Below, piece by piece: positions 1 to 8,448 of a stretch of 64,000 nt of DNA. Every line of letters starts with the position of its first letter. The first letter of the stretch is position 1. A model generated the notes under the pieces. It searched no databases. It was given only the letters and a program-made list of their open reading frames with translations, and was not told the origin of the DNA. A program made the translations under genes and the position numbers. The stretch is from Georgenia soli (lineage in GTDB: Bacteria; Actinomycetota; Actinomycetes; Actinomycetales; Actinomycetaceae). The stretch covers positions 1,860,001 through 1,924,000 of the forward strand of contig NZ_PDJI01000004.1 of the NCBI RefSeq assembly GCF_002563695.1, in the 5' to 3' direction.

Positions 1-723
1 GAGGCCGTCGTCGTAGAGCTTCTTCATGAACTCGGCGGCCTCGAGGTTCTCGGGCGTGTCGACGGTGATCGTCTCGGCGTCGCCGTAGCCGCCCCCGGCG
101 CCGAAGAAGAAGATGCCGGCCTCGGCCTGGGCCTCCTCGGACCCGAGCGGCAGGCCGTAGCCGTACGCGTCGGTGCTGTCCGTGATCTTCTTGGCCGCGT
201 CGTAGAGCTCGTCCCAGGTGGTCGGGGGCGCGTCGACGCCCGCCTCGGCGAGGACGTCGTCGTTGACGAAGAGCGCGCGGGCCGAGGCGATCAGCGGGAA
301 GCCGTACTGCTTGCCGTTCATGGAGGCGTTCTCCACGAAGGACTCCTGGAAGTCCGCGATCGTCTCCTCGGAGAGCACCTCGTCGGCCGAGTAGAGCAGC
401 TCGTCCTCCACGTAGCCGGCGAAGGCGTCGATGCTGAGGATGTCCGGTGCCTGGTTGGACTGCACCCGGGTGCGGATGACGTCGTTGATGTTCTCCCAGG
501 ACTGCATCTCGAGCTCGACCGTGACGCCGGGGTTCTCGGCCTCGAAGTCGGCGATGACCTCGTCCCACAGCACCTTGGTGTTGTCCGAGTACGTGGCGGC
601 CAGCATGGTCAGCTCGACGTCGCCGCCCTCGCCGGAGTCGCCGCCGGCAGAACCGGACGAGCACGCGGCCAGCGTCAGCGCTGCCGCCACGGCGATCGCC
701 GCAGCCCCTGTCTTTCGTGTCAC
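1..723 (-). CDS. Sugar ABC transporter substrate-binding lipoprotein (family 1), 3' end outside window
   Basis: Extracellular solute-binding protein of a carbohydrate ABC importer, anchored outside the membrane. The reading frame was traced from a GTG at 723-721, preceded by AAGGAG nine bases upstream. It opens with a basic stretch, a hydrophobic segment and a lipobox ending LAAC-SSG, then a Gly/Ser/Asp-rich linker. After that come family-1 binding-protein features: a D-F-E-A-E-N-P-G-V-T-V block, a Q-A-P-D-I block and an aromatic YGFPL segment. About 240 residues are visible and the frame runs off the window without a stop, so roughly the last 40 percent is missing. Permease genes probably follow to the left. 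Its position beside sialidase and hexosaminidase genes suggests uptake of released sugars; the ligand is inference. Confidence 0.88.
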   Translation of the reverse strand, partial: MTRKTGAAAIAVAAALTLAACSSGSAGGDSGEGGDVELTMLAATYSDNTKVLWDEVIADFEAENPGVTVELEMQSWENINDVIRTRVQSNQAPDILSIDAFAGYVEDELLYSADEVLSEETIADFQESFVENASMNGKQYGFPLIASARALFVNDDVLAEAGVDAPPTTWDELYDAAKKITDSTDAYGYGLPLGSEEAQAEAGIFFFGAGGGYGDAETITVDTPENLEAAEFMKKLYDDGL

Positions 724-837
724 GAGAGGGTTCTCCTTGTCTGCACCCGGCGGGAGAGGGTGGCCTCGACCCGCGCGCCGGTGTGATTGTTCGTGAGTGG
801 TCAATGCGCCTATGCATCATGTCTGCTCAGCACGCCC

Positions 838-866
838 AGTTTCGTGCGTGCGCCAGATCACGTCAA
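838..866 (-). promoter_or_regulatory. Candidate promoter of the sugar-binding protein gene
   Basis: On the minus strand, TTGACG (866-861) is followed after 17 bases by GAAACT (843-838). This matches a sigma-70-type -35 box well and a -10 box poorly. It would give a leader of about 110 bases before the GTG start at 723. The remaining sequence between this gene and the hairpin at 977 shows no gene. Confidence 0.3.
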
Positions 867-976
867 GCGAATGGACTTGCTTGGCGGTCACGGTTCCGTA
901 ACGGACCCGACACGACCCGGAGCGACGACGCCGGGCAGGACCTTGGTCCGCCCCCGGCCGCGGCGGGGGCTGCCCA

Positions 977-1013
977 GCACGACGCCCGGAGCGCAGGGCT
1001 CCGGGCGTCGTGC
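977..1013 (-). terminator. Strong hairpin terminator after the sialidase/GH123-like gene
   Basis: A perfect 16-base inverted repeat (977-992 pairing with 998-1013) encloses a 5-base loop. It lies 26 bases beyond the stop codon of the large glycosidase gene. There is no clear U-tract, as is common for actinobacterial terminators. Confidence 0.8.
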
Positions 1014-1038
1014 GGTCAGACGGCGGGCGGGACGCCGC

Positions 1039-4000
1039 TCAGGAGCACTGCGCCCAGATGTTCGCCCAGTCGCCGTGGTCCTGGCCGTTGTGCCCCAGCG
1101 GGTCGAGCACAAGCTCCAGGGTCTCGACGCCGGTGACGTCCACGGCCGCACGGCCGGTCTCCGAGGTCGCCGTCATCGTCGGTGACCGCCAGAGCTCTGC
1201 ACCGTCGCCTCGCACGATGAAGGCGATCGAGCCGCCCTGCGCGATCTCGTCGTCGACTCCGTAGTCGAACGCGAGCGAGGTGCAGGTCCCGCCGAGGTCG
1301 ACGGTGACGGTGGATGGGGCGTGCGCCCCGATCCCCTTGGCATAGGTACGCCCGCCCAGCGAGAGGACGTTCCCGTCGTCGGCGCCCTGCTCGCCGTTCG
1401 ACCGGTCACGTTCGACCGGTCCCCAGCCGTTCGTCGACGAGACCCACTCCACGTCGGAGAGGAAGTAACCCCCGGCGACGAGGTCCACCTGCACGGACTG
1501 CACCACGCCGTCGCCGGCCGTGAGCTCGAGCCGGACCGCGTCCAGCCCGCTGCGCCCCTCGGGATCGAGCACGAGCGCGACCGTCCGGGTCTCCCCGGGA
1601 GCGACCTCGACGGTGACCGGCTCGGCGGCGAAGGTCTCGAGACCGGTCGCCGAGAGCGTCACCGATCCCGCGGCGTCGCCCACGTTCCGCACCGGCACCG
1701 ACGCGGTGATCACCTGGTTCGGGTCGGCGACGCTGAGCCGGTCGACCTCGATGCGCGCGAGGGGCGCGACCGCCTCCACGATCTCTGCCCGCGCCGTGAA
1801 GGCCTGGACCAGCCGCCCGTCGCGCGAGGTGACGACACCGTCGACGGCGAGCAGCGAGCCGTCCTGCGGCACCGGGACGGTGGCGACCCAGGTGCGGCTC
1901 GTGCCCGCCTTGACCGGCGAGTTGCCGCGCGTGCCCTCGACCTTCGTCGCGCCGGGCACGTCGACACGCACGTCACGCAGCCGCTCCTCGCCCGCCGTGA
2001 CGGTCACCTCGACGGTGGCCACCCCGCCGGCGGCCACCAGACCACCCTCGATCACGGCCTCCACGCGCGCACCGTCCGGGTTCGCCAGCGCGGCGATGAC
2101 CGCGGCACGGTGGTCGAGCATGACCGCCCAGGCGGCCGGGCTCGAGTCACCGTCGGGCACGACGCCCGAGAGGGCGGCGGCGACGACGGGATGATCGGCC
2201 CCGAGCTTCTCCTTCGCGATGTCCAGCAGCTCGGCGTCGTCCTGCCCGTCCTGGAAGAGCTCCCACCGCGTCGACGACACGGGGCCCTGCGCGCCGGGGT
2301 ACACGATGTACTCGTCACCCTGCCCGTACCGGAACGAGGGGTCGCTCCAGACGTCCTGCGGCCACGAGTTGTACGTCCACCGCAGGAAACCGTCCAGGTC
2401 GCGCTGCTCGACGACCCAGCCGAGGGTGCGGGTGTTGTACGGCGGCGTGGGGACGACCGTGTTCGGCACGGTGGGTTCGTTCCACGTGTAGAACAGCGTC
2501 GGCCTGCCCTCGGCCCGGCGCTGGTCGATGAGGTCCTGCGGGACGTCGTCGAGGAAGGACACGTTGAACGAGATGGCCTCGGCGATGTCCGCCTCGGCGA
2601 GCGAGTTCGCGGCGAGCGCGATCTTGTCGAGCCACTCCGGGCTGACGGCCTCCAGCACCTCGAAGGCCGCGTTCATCCGGTTGAGCGGCTGCTCGTCGAA
2701 CGCGAGCCTGGTGTCCTCGAACCAGCCCCGCTCGCGCAGGTGGTCCGTGAACTCGGTGAGGAACGCGGTCCACGCCTCGCGGTAGCGCTCGTCGCCGACG
2801 GTGACCGACTCGGAGACGAGCTCGCCGGTGCGCGAGTCGACGTAGGCCAGACGGTCACGCCCCTGGAACTGCAGCATCGCGAAGGCGTGGATGTCCGTGC
2901 CGATGCCCGCCGCGCGCGAGTCGGTGACGATCCGGTCGAACACGCTGAAGTCGAAGCTCCACTCGCTGCCGTCCCACCGCCACTCGACGGTCGAGCGGTA
3001 CGGGCTCCACGTCTGCGGACGGATCTTCCCCTCGTGGGAGACGAGCCACGGGTCCTCGGTGATGGCGACGTTGACGACGTCCTGACCTGCCGCGGCGAGG
3101 TCGGCCCAGTACGGCTCGAGCGCCTCGAAGTGCTCCTCGCTCCACGGCTCGAGCCCCAGCTGGTCAGCGACGGCGTCGGGGTGGGACCAGAGGTCGAGCA
3201 CGAAGGGCCGCTCGGCGACGGGACGCAGCTGGACGTCCGGGACGACGATCTCCAGCGGCCAGCTTCCGACCGCGCCGGCCGCGCTCGCGAGGTCGACCGT
3301 GGCCGTGTAGACGCCGGGGGCGGCGTCCGCCGGGACCTGGACGGTGAACCAGAGCGGCTGGTTGCGCCCGGCGGGCACGTCGACGCTCTCCACCTCGCGC
3401 AGCGGGTCCGCAACGAGACCGCCCTGCACCTCGTTCTGGATGTACTCGGGGTAGCGCACCCGTACCGCCTCGCCCAGCGTCGCCCCGCTTCCCGAGGTGG
3501 GCTCGGACACCGTCGCGGTGAGGCCCTTGATCGCGTCGCCGGCGGTGACCGCGAGCTGGGCGCTCGCGCGCCCGGCGGCCGGCACCTGCAGGGTCAGCGG
3601 TGCGGTACCGATCGGGTCACCCGGGTCGCCCACCCGCGGCACCCGCGCGAACGACGAGGCGGCGAACTCGCCGGCCGGCGTGCTCACGGTCGGCTCGCCC
3701 TGCTCGACGACGCCCTCGGCGAGGTCGACGGGGAAGAGCTGTGCCCGCGCCTCGACGGTGCGGTCACCGGCCTGGGCGGTCGCCCGGTAGCGCGTCGTCC
3801 ACATGCCGGCCGCGAGGTCCGCCGCAGTGACCGTGTGGCTCGGGCTGTTGTTCCGGCACACGTACGACTTGCCCGGTGCGAGCGAGGAGTAGTTGCAGGC
3901 GCTCGCGCCGCCGGGCTCGACCACCTTGATGCCGGTGAGCGTGGTGTTCCCGGTGTTGACCACCTCGAGCCACGGCTGGATACGGTCACCGATGAGCCCG

Positions 4001-4566
4001 TCGTCCCCGCCGGTGTAGATCGCGTCGAGCACCGGACGGAGCTCGAACGCCGGGGCCGGGATCGGGGTGCCCTCGACGGGAATCTGCGCGTGGACACCGG
4101 CCGTGCCGCCGTCCGTGCGGTACTCGACACGCACGGTGTGCGTACGCTGGTCGGCGGTCGCGGGAGGGGTGAGCGGCAGCTCGATCGTGGCCGTCTCGCC
4201 CGGTGCCAGCGCGGGCACGTCGGCGCCCTCGCTCGTCCAGGACGAGTCCTCGGGCAGGCCGAGGCGCCCGGCGGGCAGGTCCCCGCCGCTCTGGTTCTCG
4301 ACCGTCACCGTGACCGCACCGGGAACCGCCGGCGCCTGCACGGCCGGCTCGTCGACGCTCAGCGAGGCGCAGACGCCCCCGAGCCACCCGAGGTCGAAGC
4401 TGGTGTAGGAGATGTGGCGGTACCCCTCGCGCTCATAGAGCAGGCCGTAGCGGCCGCCAAGCTCGCCGTCCTCGCCTGCGGGCAGGGGCGTGAGCGTGGA
4501 GTAGGCGCTGGCGCCGGACTGCACGACCCGCTCGACCGGCCAGGTGTCGCCGCTGTCGCAGCTCAT
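1039..4566 (-). CDS. C-terminal part of broken sialidase fusion: GH123-like (DUF4091) glycosidase with NPCBM domain
   Basis: This 1175-codon frame continues, in the same reading frame, the sialidase ending at 4594; only an amber codon separates them. The first 65 residues complete the sialidase fold: an Asp-box (S-C-D-S-G-D-T-W), the third catalytic Arg region (TVRMSC) and the nucleophilic Tyr block (GLLYE). Beta-sandwich segments follow, then a DUF4091/GH123-like barrel (about 460-800). There a FDEQ motif supplies adjacent Asp624-Glu625, the acid pair used in substrate-assisted catalysis by GH123 beta-N-acetylgalactosaminidases. A NEW3-like beta domain and a C-terminal NPCBM domain (about 1040-1175, W-GP-E-R-D-S then AKGIGAHAPS) complete it. 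The ATG at 4566 is internal and has no ribosome site, so independent expression is doubtful. Substrate of the second domain is inferred. Confidence 0.85.
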   Translation of the reverse strand: MSCDSGDTWPVERVVQSGASAYSTLTPLPAGEDGELGGRYGLLYEREGYRHISYTSFDLGWLGGVCASLSVDEPAVQAPAVPGAVTVTVENQSGGDLPAGRLGLPEDSSWTSEGADVPALAPGETATIELPLTPPATADQRTHTVRVEYRTDGGTAGVHAQIPVEGTPIPAPAFELRPVLDAIYTGGDDGLIGDRIQPWLEVVNTGNTTLTGIKVVEPGGASACNYSSLAPGKSYVCRNNSPSHTVTAADLAAGMWTTRYRATAQAGDRTVEARAQLFPVDLAEGVVEQGEPTVSTPAGEFAASSFARVPRVGDPGDPIGTAPLTLQVPAAGRASAQLAVTAGDAIKGLTATVSEPTSGSGATLGEAVRVRYPEYIQNEVQGGLVADPLREVESVDVPAGRNQPLWFTVQVPADAAPGVYTATVDLASAAGAVGSWPLEIVVPDVQLRPVAERPFVLDLWSHPDAVADQLGLEPWSEEHFEALEPYWADLAAAGQDVVNVAITEDPWLVSHEGKIRPQTWSPYRSTVEWRWDGSEWSFDFSVFDRIVTDSRAAGIGTDIHAFAMLQFQGRDRLAYVDSRTGELVSESVTVGDERYREAWTAFLTEFTDHLRERGWFEDTRLAFDEQPLNRMNAAFEVLEAVSPEWLDKIALAANSLAEADIAEAISFNVSFLDDVPQDLIDQRRAEGRPTLFYTWNEPTVPNTVVPTPPYNTRTLGWVVEQRDLDGFLRWTYNSWPQDVWSDPSFRYGQGDEYIVYPGAQGPVSSTRWELFQDGQDDAELLDIAKEKLGADHPVVAAALSGVVPDGDSSPAAWAVMLDHRAAVIAALANPDGARVEAVIEGGLVAAGGVATVEVTVTAGEERLRDVRVDVPGATKVEGTRGNSPVKAGTSRTWVATVPVPQDGSLLAVDGVVTSRDGRLVQAFTARAEIVEAVAPLARIEVDRLSVADPNQVITASVPVRNVGDAAGSVTLSATGLETFAAEPVTVEVAPGETRTVALVLDPEGRSGLDAVRLELTAGDGVVQSVQVDLVAGGYFLSDVEWVSSTNGWGPVERDRSNGEQGADDGNVLSLGGRTYAKGIGAHAPSTVTVDLGGTCTSLAFDYGVDDEIAQGGSIAFIVRGDGAELWRSPTMTATSETGRAAVDVTGVETLELVLDPLGHNGQDHGDWANIWAQCS

Positions 4567-4593
4567 CCGGACCGTGAGGTTGCGGCGGACGTT

Positions 4594-4596
4594 CTA
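4594..4596 (-). other. In-frame amber (TAG) codon splitting the sialidase fusion gene
   Basis: Read on the minus strand, the codons are AAC TAG AAC GTC CGC CGC, with homology to sialidases on both sides and no frame change. A single C-to-T change (CAG to TAG, Gln to stop) would explain it. A recent nonsense mutation, a sequencing error, or suppression/readthrough are the alternatives. Confidence 0.9.
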
Positions 4597-5610
4597 GTTC
4601 GCCGTGTTGGAGTGGAGCAGGATCTGCGAGCGCGGGTCGTCGGCGGGCGCGTCGGGGAAGGCCCGGATGACGCTGCCGTTGTTGGCCGGGTCCGGCAGCT
4701 CGTGGTCCGGCTCGAAGGGCGAGTAGGTCACTCCGCCGTCGTCGGAGCGGGCGACGAGCCGGTACGGCGCCGCCCGCGAGACGAGCAGCACGGTGCCGTC
4801 GGCGAGCTCGACCACCTTGTTCTCGTCGGCCCGCGGCCCGACCGGCTTCCCGGCCTGCCAGGTGGCCCCGTGGTCGTCCGAGTAGGCCGACACGGCGTAG
4901 TTCCCGCCGTCGATGCGCACCGTGTACTGCTGGATCAGCCGACCCGCGTGCTCGCCCGTCCGCAGCTGGATGCCCTCGCCGCTCGCCGCGAACATGCCGG
5001 CCCAGTTGGCGTGCCCGGCCTTCAGGTCGGCGGTGATGCGGTGGTGCTCCCACGTCTGCCCGTGGTCGCGCGAGACGGAGTAGTCGGCGTGCAGCACGTT
5101 CGGGTCTGCCGGGTCGCTGCCCGTGGTGGAGGAGGCGAAGCCGGCGTTGATCGAGGCCGCGTAGAAGACGAAGACGTCCCCGGTCTCGCGGTCGACGACG
5201 ACGGACGGGTCACCGAAGCCGTTGGGCGCCGGCTCGCTGCGGATGACCTGCTGCGGCCCCCACGTGTCACCCCCGTCCGTCGAACGGCGCATGAGGAGGG
5301 CGATGTTCGACGGGAGGTCGTTCATCGTCGGCCGCCCGTCGAACACGGCGAGCAGGTCACCGTTCGCGGCGGTGGTGAGGGCGGGGATGCGGTAGCGCAG
5401 CCAGTCCCCCTCACCCCTGCTCGCGATGTCGAACAGCTCGAGCTCGGGGTCGAGACCGTCCGCCGGCGCGGCAGCGACGGCACCGCCCGTGTCGGTGACG
5501 GTCGGGAGGGGCGTGGCGTGCGCGGCGTCGTGCTCGACGGCGGCCGGTGCGCCCCAGGCGAGGGCGAGGCTGAGCACTGCCGCGAAGAGGACGCGAGGGG
5601 TCCTTCTCAT
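4594..5610 (-). CDS. Secreted exo-alpha-sialidase (GH33), N-terminal part before an in-frame amber stop
   Basis: Sialidase releasing terminal sialic acids from glycans. The ATG at 5610 follows GGAGATCAC and starts a signal peptide (MRRTPRVLF, hydrophobic core, A-W-G-A). Catalytic-domain features are the RIPAL arginine motif, the AVFDGRPT acid/base Asp, Asp-boxes (S-T-D-G-G-D-T-W, S-V-S-R-D-H-G-Q-T-W, Y-S-D-D-H-G-A-T-W) and the ENKVVELADG glutamate. The frame then ends at TAG after LLHSNTAN, although sialidase homology resumes directly after it in the same frame. This 338-residue product lacks the third Arg and the nucleophilic Tyr, so alone it should be inactive. The family match is to Micromonospora-type bacterial sialidases. 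Confidence 0.9.
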   Translation of the reverse strand: MRRTPRVLFAAVLSLALAWGAPAAVEHDAAHATPLPTVTDTGGAVAAAPADGLDPELELFDIASRGEGDWLRYRIPALTTAANGDLLAVFDGRPTMNDLPSNIALLMRRSTDGGDTWGPQQVIRSEPAPNGFGDPSVVVDRETGDVFVFYAASINAGFASSTTGSDPADPNVLHADYSVSRDHGQTWEHHRITADLKAGHANWAGMFAASGEGIQLRTGEHAGRLIQQYTVRIDGGNYAVSAYSDDHGATWQAGKPVGPRADENKVVELADGTVLLVSRAAPYRLVARSDDGGVTYSPFEPDHELPDPANNGSVIRAFPDAPADDPRSQILLHSNTAN

Positions 5611-5727
5611 GTGATCTCCATTGGTCGGCGCATTCTCGTCGGACCTGGGACCGCCGCCGGGCGGCGCGTCTCGACCGGGGCGGCGTTCCGCCTTCCCGCG
5701 TCACAGGGCCCCGTCGTCCGACGTCTG

Positions 5728-5756
5728 ATCTTTCCGACTACCGCAGTAGGAGTCAA
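5728..5756 (-). promoter_or_regulatory. Promoter of the sialidase gene
   Basis: On the minus strand, TTGACT (5756-5751), a 17-base spacer and AAAGAT (5733-5728) form a sigma-70-type promoter, giving a leader of about 110 bases before ATG 5610. The same arrangement (TTGACA, 17 bases, CAAGAT) precedes the GH109 gene. Confidence 0.6.
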
Positions 5757-5797
5757 TAGTGATCCGACAGGCGGACTTTCGATCGTCATCGATCACG
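5757..5797 (-). promoter_or_regulatory. Upstream element shared with the GH109 promoter (putative operator/activator site)
   Basis: Directly upstream of the -35 box the plus-strand text reads ATAGTGATCC, then GCGGACTTTCGATC, then a CGATC repeat. The GH109 upstream region has the same order of elements (ATAGTCGATCC, GCGGATCTTCAATC, TGATCA repeats). Conservation beyond the core promoter suggests a common transcription factor site; the factor is unknown. Confidence 0.5.
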
Positions 5798-5896
5798 ACG
5801 GCGGCCCGGCTCCACTGAGTCCTTGAGCCGGTCTCCACCCGGACACAGATCCGCGCCCGGGTCTGCACCCGGGCGCGGACTGAGGTTGACGTCGTT

Positions 5897-6874
5897 TCAG
5901 TCGGCGAGAGCCATGTCGAAGACGTGCATCGCGGCGTTGGTGGGCAGGGTCACGTAGGCCACCGTGCGGGACGGGTCGAGGGGCACGGAGTTCGCGAACA
6001 CCCGGTAGGTGATCCCGTAGTTCGCGGGACCGGCCTGGGTGTTGCGGTGGTCCATCTCGATGACGGGGGTCGCGCCGTACTGGTCAGGGGCCGTGCAGCA
6101 CCAGTTCGGGAAGCCGAGGCTCTGCTGGGCGCTCGTCCCGTCGGTGTAGGTGATGCGCACTGTCCCTACGCCGGTGCCGGCCGCGGACCCCAGGAACACC
6201 AGGCGCTCGCCGCTGCCGTCGACCGCGAACGTCTGCCCCCGGGCGACGACGTTGTTCGGCGTGCCGGCGGGAACCTCGGGCCACGTGAGCTCGGCCCCGA
6301 GGACTGAGATCGGCGACCCGGGCACGACGCCGGCCGCTTCCAGCGCCTGGGCCGAGAAGCTGTTCCCGCCGCCGTCGAAGTTGCCCGGGCCGGGATTCGA
6401 CTCGTCGGTCACACCGACGTTGTTGTACGCCTCGGCGAGCTCGGCGTACGCAACCCCCGTGCTCTGGGTCCGGCTCCCCGTCACCGAGTGGACCGTGCCG
6501 CCGGACTTGTAGCTGGCGGTCGCGGTGAAGGTGCGGAGGACGAACTCCTCACGCTGCTCGGGCACCTGCACGAGGAACTTCGAGGTGACGGACTGGCCGG
6601 GCTTGACCGAGCCGGAGACGGCGACCGTCGCGTCCTCGACCGCCCACCCCAGAGGCGCCTTCAGGGTGACCTCGAGCTGCTGGATCCCGGAGCTACCGCC
6701 GTTGGTGACGGTCACCGCCACCGGGGAGATCCGCGGTCCGTCGAGGTCGATCTCGGCGATGGAGACGCTGACCGTGGGCCCGGCGGCGCCGGCGGCCGGC
6801 TGGGCGGCCGCGGGCGCCACCAGCGCGACACCGAGCGCCAGCCCGGCGCCGAGCAGGCCGACGAGGCGCCTCAT
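5897..6874 (-). CDS. Secreted NEW3-domain protein of the glycan locus, function unknown
   Basis: A 325-residue exported protein. ATG 6874 overlaps the stop of the GH109 gene in an ATGA, indicating translational coupling. The signal peptide (MRRLVGLLGAGLALG, cleavage near AAAQPAAG) is followed by a NEW3-type beta-sandwich (about 30-130: D-G-P-R-I-S-P-V-A-V-T-V-T-N, then LKAPLGW). A second beta domain begins YNNVGVTDES and runs through GGGNSFSAQAL and VARGQTFAVDG; such blocks occur as accessory modules of secreted glycosidases. No catalytic residues were recognised. A glycan-binding or scaffold role for the coupled GH109 enzyme is inference. Confidence 0.75.
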   Translation of the reverse strand: MRRLVGLLGAGLALGVALVAPAAAQPAAGAAGPTVSVSIAEIDLDGPRISPVAVTVTNGGSSGIQQLEVTLKAPLGWAVEDATVAVSGSVKPGQSVTSKFLVQVPEQREEFVLRTFTATASYKSGGTVHSVTGSRTQSTGVAYAELAEAYNNVGVTDESNPGPGNFDGGGNSFSAQALEAAGVVPGSPISVLGAELTWPEVPAGTPNNVVARGQTFAVDGSGERLVFLGSAAGTGVGTVRITYTDGTSAQQSLGFPNWCCTAPDQYGATPVIEMDHRNTQAGPANYGITYRVFANSVPLDPSRTVAYVTLPTNAAMHVFDMALAD

Positions 6875-8289
6875 CGTCCGGCCCCCACCAGTGCGGCCGG
6901 CATGTCGGTCTCCACGGAGTCGAGGCCGGGACGGAGCTCGTGCCAGCGACCGCGCGTGAAGTCGGGAACGGCGACGGGGCGGGAGCCCTTCCGGATCGAC
7001 TCCCCGCTCAGCGGCACGGAGGCGCACCAGGAGGCGGAGTCGTAGACGTCGATGTCAGGCACGAGACCCGCACGCATCTGCTGGATGATGCGCCACTGCA
7101 GGATGTAGTCCATACCGCCGTGGCCTCCGTTGTTGGCGGCGTCGTCGCCGACCTTGCGCCAGAGCCAGTGGTCGTACTTCTGCAGGTACGGGTCGAAGGA
7201 CGCCCACGCGTGCCCGCGGTGGTCCGGCTCGACGTAGATCCGGGCGGGGTAGTCCTCGAAGATGCCGCGGGTGCCCGCGATCGAGTTGATCCGGCTGTAC
7301 GGCCTGGGGGAGCTGACATCGTGCTCCGCCCGGACGAGTCGGCCCTTCTCCGTGCGGATGATGCTCGTGGTGCGGTCGCCCTTGACGTAGGTCTCGGCCC
7401 AGGAGGGATGGTCCGCAGGCATGAACCGCTCGCGGTAGTCCGCGAGCGCGAGGGCCGCCGAGCTCGTCGCCGTGAGGTAGCTGAAGCGGTCACCGCGGTT
7501 GATGTCCATGCAGGCCGCGATCGGTGCGAGTCCGTGCATCGCGTAGAAGCTGGCGTCGGTGTGCGTGTGCCACATCCGGCGCCACTCGTCCGGCTCGTAG
7601 GACCCGTTGAACAGCAGGTCGCGCAGGTCGTGGAGGTAGCCGCCGTGCCCGTGCGTCAGCTCACCGAAGACGCCGTCGTGCGCCATCTTGAGGATGGCGA
7701 GCTCGTTGCGGCCGTACGAGCAGTTCTCCATGAGGAAGCAGTGGCGCTGCGTGCGCTCGGAGGCGTCGACGAGGTCCCAGAGCTCCTTGAGCTCGGTGGC
7801 GATCGGCAGCTCGATGCCGACGTGCTTGCCGCCCTGCATCGCCGCCATGCCCTGTCGGAAGTGCCACTCCCACGGCGTGGCGACGTAGACGAGGTCGACG
7901 TCGTCGGCGGCGCACAGCTCCTCGTACGCGGTGTCGCTGCCGGCGTACACCGTGGGCCGGTTCCCCGTCTCGGCCTGGATGCGGTCGGCCGCGCGAGCCG
8001 CACGGTCGGGCAGCGTGTCGCAGACGGCGGTGATGACAGCGCCCGGGACGCCCAGCCAGCCCCGCAGCATCCCGTTGCCGCGGTTCCCCAGCCCGACGAG
8101 ACCGATGCGTACCTCGTCGTGGCGCTCGAACGGGACCCCGATCATCGTGCGCTGCCCCGGCGCCGTTGCCGGCGCCTTTCCCGTGCTGGTCACCGCGTTC
8201 GCCGGCACGATGCTCGTCGCCGCCACAGTGCCGGCGGCAAGGCCCATCGTCGTCAGGAACGACCGGCGGCTTGCTCGAAACTCCCCCAT
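6871..8289 (-). CDS. Tat-exported Gfo/Idh/MocA-fold glycosidase, GH109 alpha-N-acetylgalactosaminidase type
   Basis: Retaining, NAD-dependent GH109 glycosidases remove alpha-linked GalNAc. ATG 8289 (GGGGAG six bases upstream) gives 472 residues. The N-terminus has a twin-arginine signal (S-R-R-S-F-L-T at 7-13). A Rossmann nucleotide loop (GLVGLGNRGNG, about 64-74) follows. Family blocks are VATPWEWH, HCFLMENCSYG (about 182), a GVFGELTHGHGGYLH segment and a GHGGMD motif near 388. Ordinary soluble Gfo/Idh/MocA dehydrogenases lack the Tat signal and the HC-LMENC block, which supports GH109. The gene is coupled to the NEW3 protein downstream and has its own promoter. The exact substrate is not proven by sequence. 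Confidence 0.85.
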   Translation of the reverse strand: MGEFRASRRSFLTTMGLAAGTVAATSIVPANAVTSTGKAPATAPGQRTMIGVPFERHDEVRIGLVGLGNRGNGMLRGWLGVPGAVITAVCDTLPDRAARAADRIQAETGNRPTVYAGSDTAYEELCAADDVDLVYVATPWEWHFRQGMAAMQGGKHVGIELPIATELKELWDLVDASERTQRHCFLMENCSYGRNELAILKMAHDGVFGELTHGHGGYLHDLRDLLFNGSYEPDEWRRMWHTHTDASFYAMHGLAPIAACMDINRGDRFSYLTATSSAALALADYRERFMPADHPSWAETYVKGDRTTSIIRTEKGRLVRAEHDVSSPRPYSRINSIAGTRGIFEDYPARIYVEPDHRGHAWASFDPYLQKYDHWLWRKVGDDAANNGGHGGMDYILQWRIIQQMRAGLVPDIDVYDSASWCASVPLSGESIRKGSRPVAVPDFTRGRWHELRPGLDSVETDMPAALVGAGR

Positions 8290-8419
8290 TGCGTCTCCCC
8301 CATCGGTACGTCGTCGTCCTTCAGGTACCGGGGGACGCGCCAGTGCGTTTTCGTCCTTCCCCCGGACGGAACCCCACTGCGGCAGTTCTGCCGCGTACGT
8401 GGCGTGCCGTTTGGCCGAA

Positions 8420-8448
8420 ATCTTGGCGAGCGCGACCCAAAGTGTCAA
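8420..8448 (-). promoter_or_regulatory. Promoter of the GH109 operon
   Basis: On the minus strand, TTGACA (8448-8443), a 17-base spacer and CAAGAT (8425-8420) precede a leader of about 125 bases. Box sequences and spacing match the sialidase promoter. Confidence 0.6.

Noticed and set aside
1321..5826. 1501-codon open frame antisense to the sialidase fusion
   Set aside because: Arg/Asp/Val-rich composition typical of the antisense shadow of a high-GC gene; no domains, and the opposite strand has clear enzymes.
6871..8289. Ordinary inositol/sugar dehydrogenase of the Gfo/Idh/MocA family
   Set aside because: Tat signal, the HC-LMENC block and GHGGMD motif, and the glycosidase neighbourhood favour GH109.
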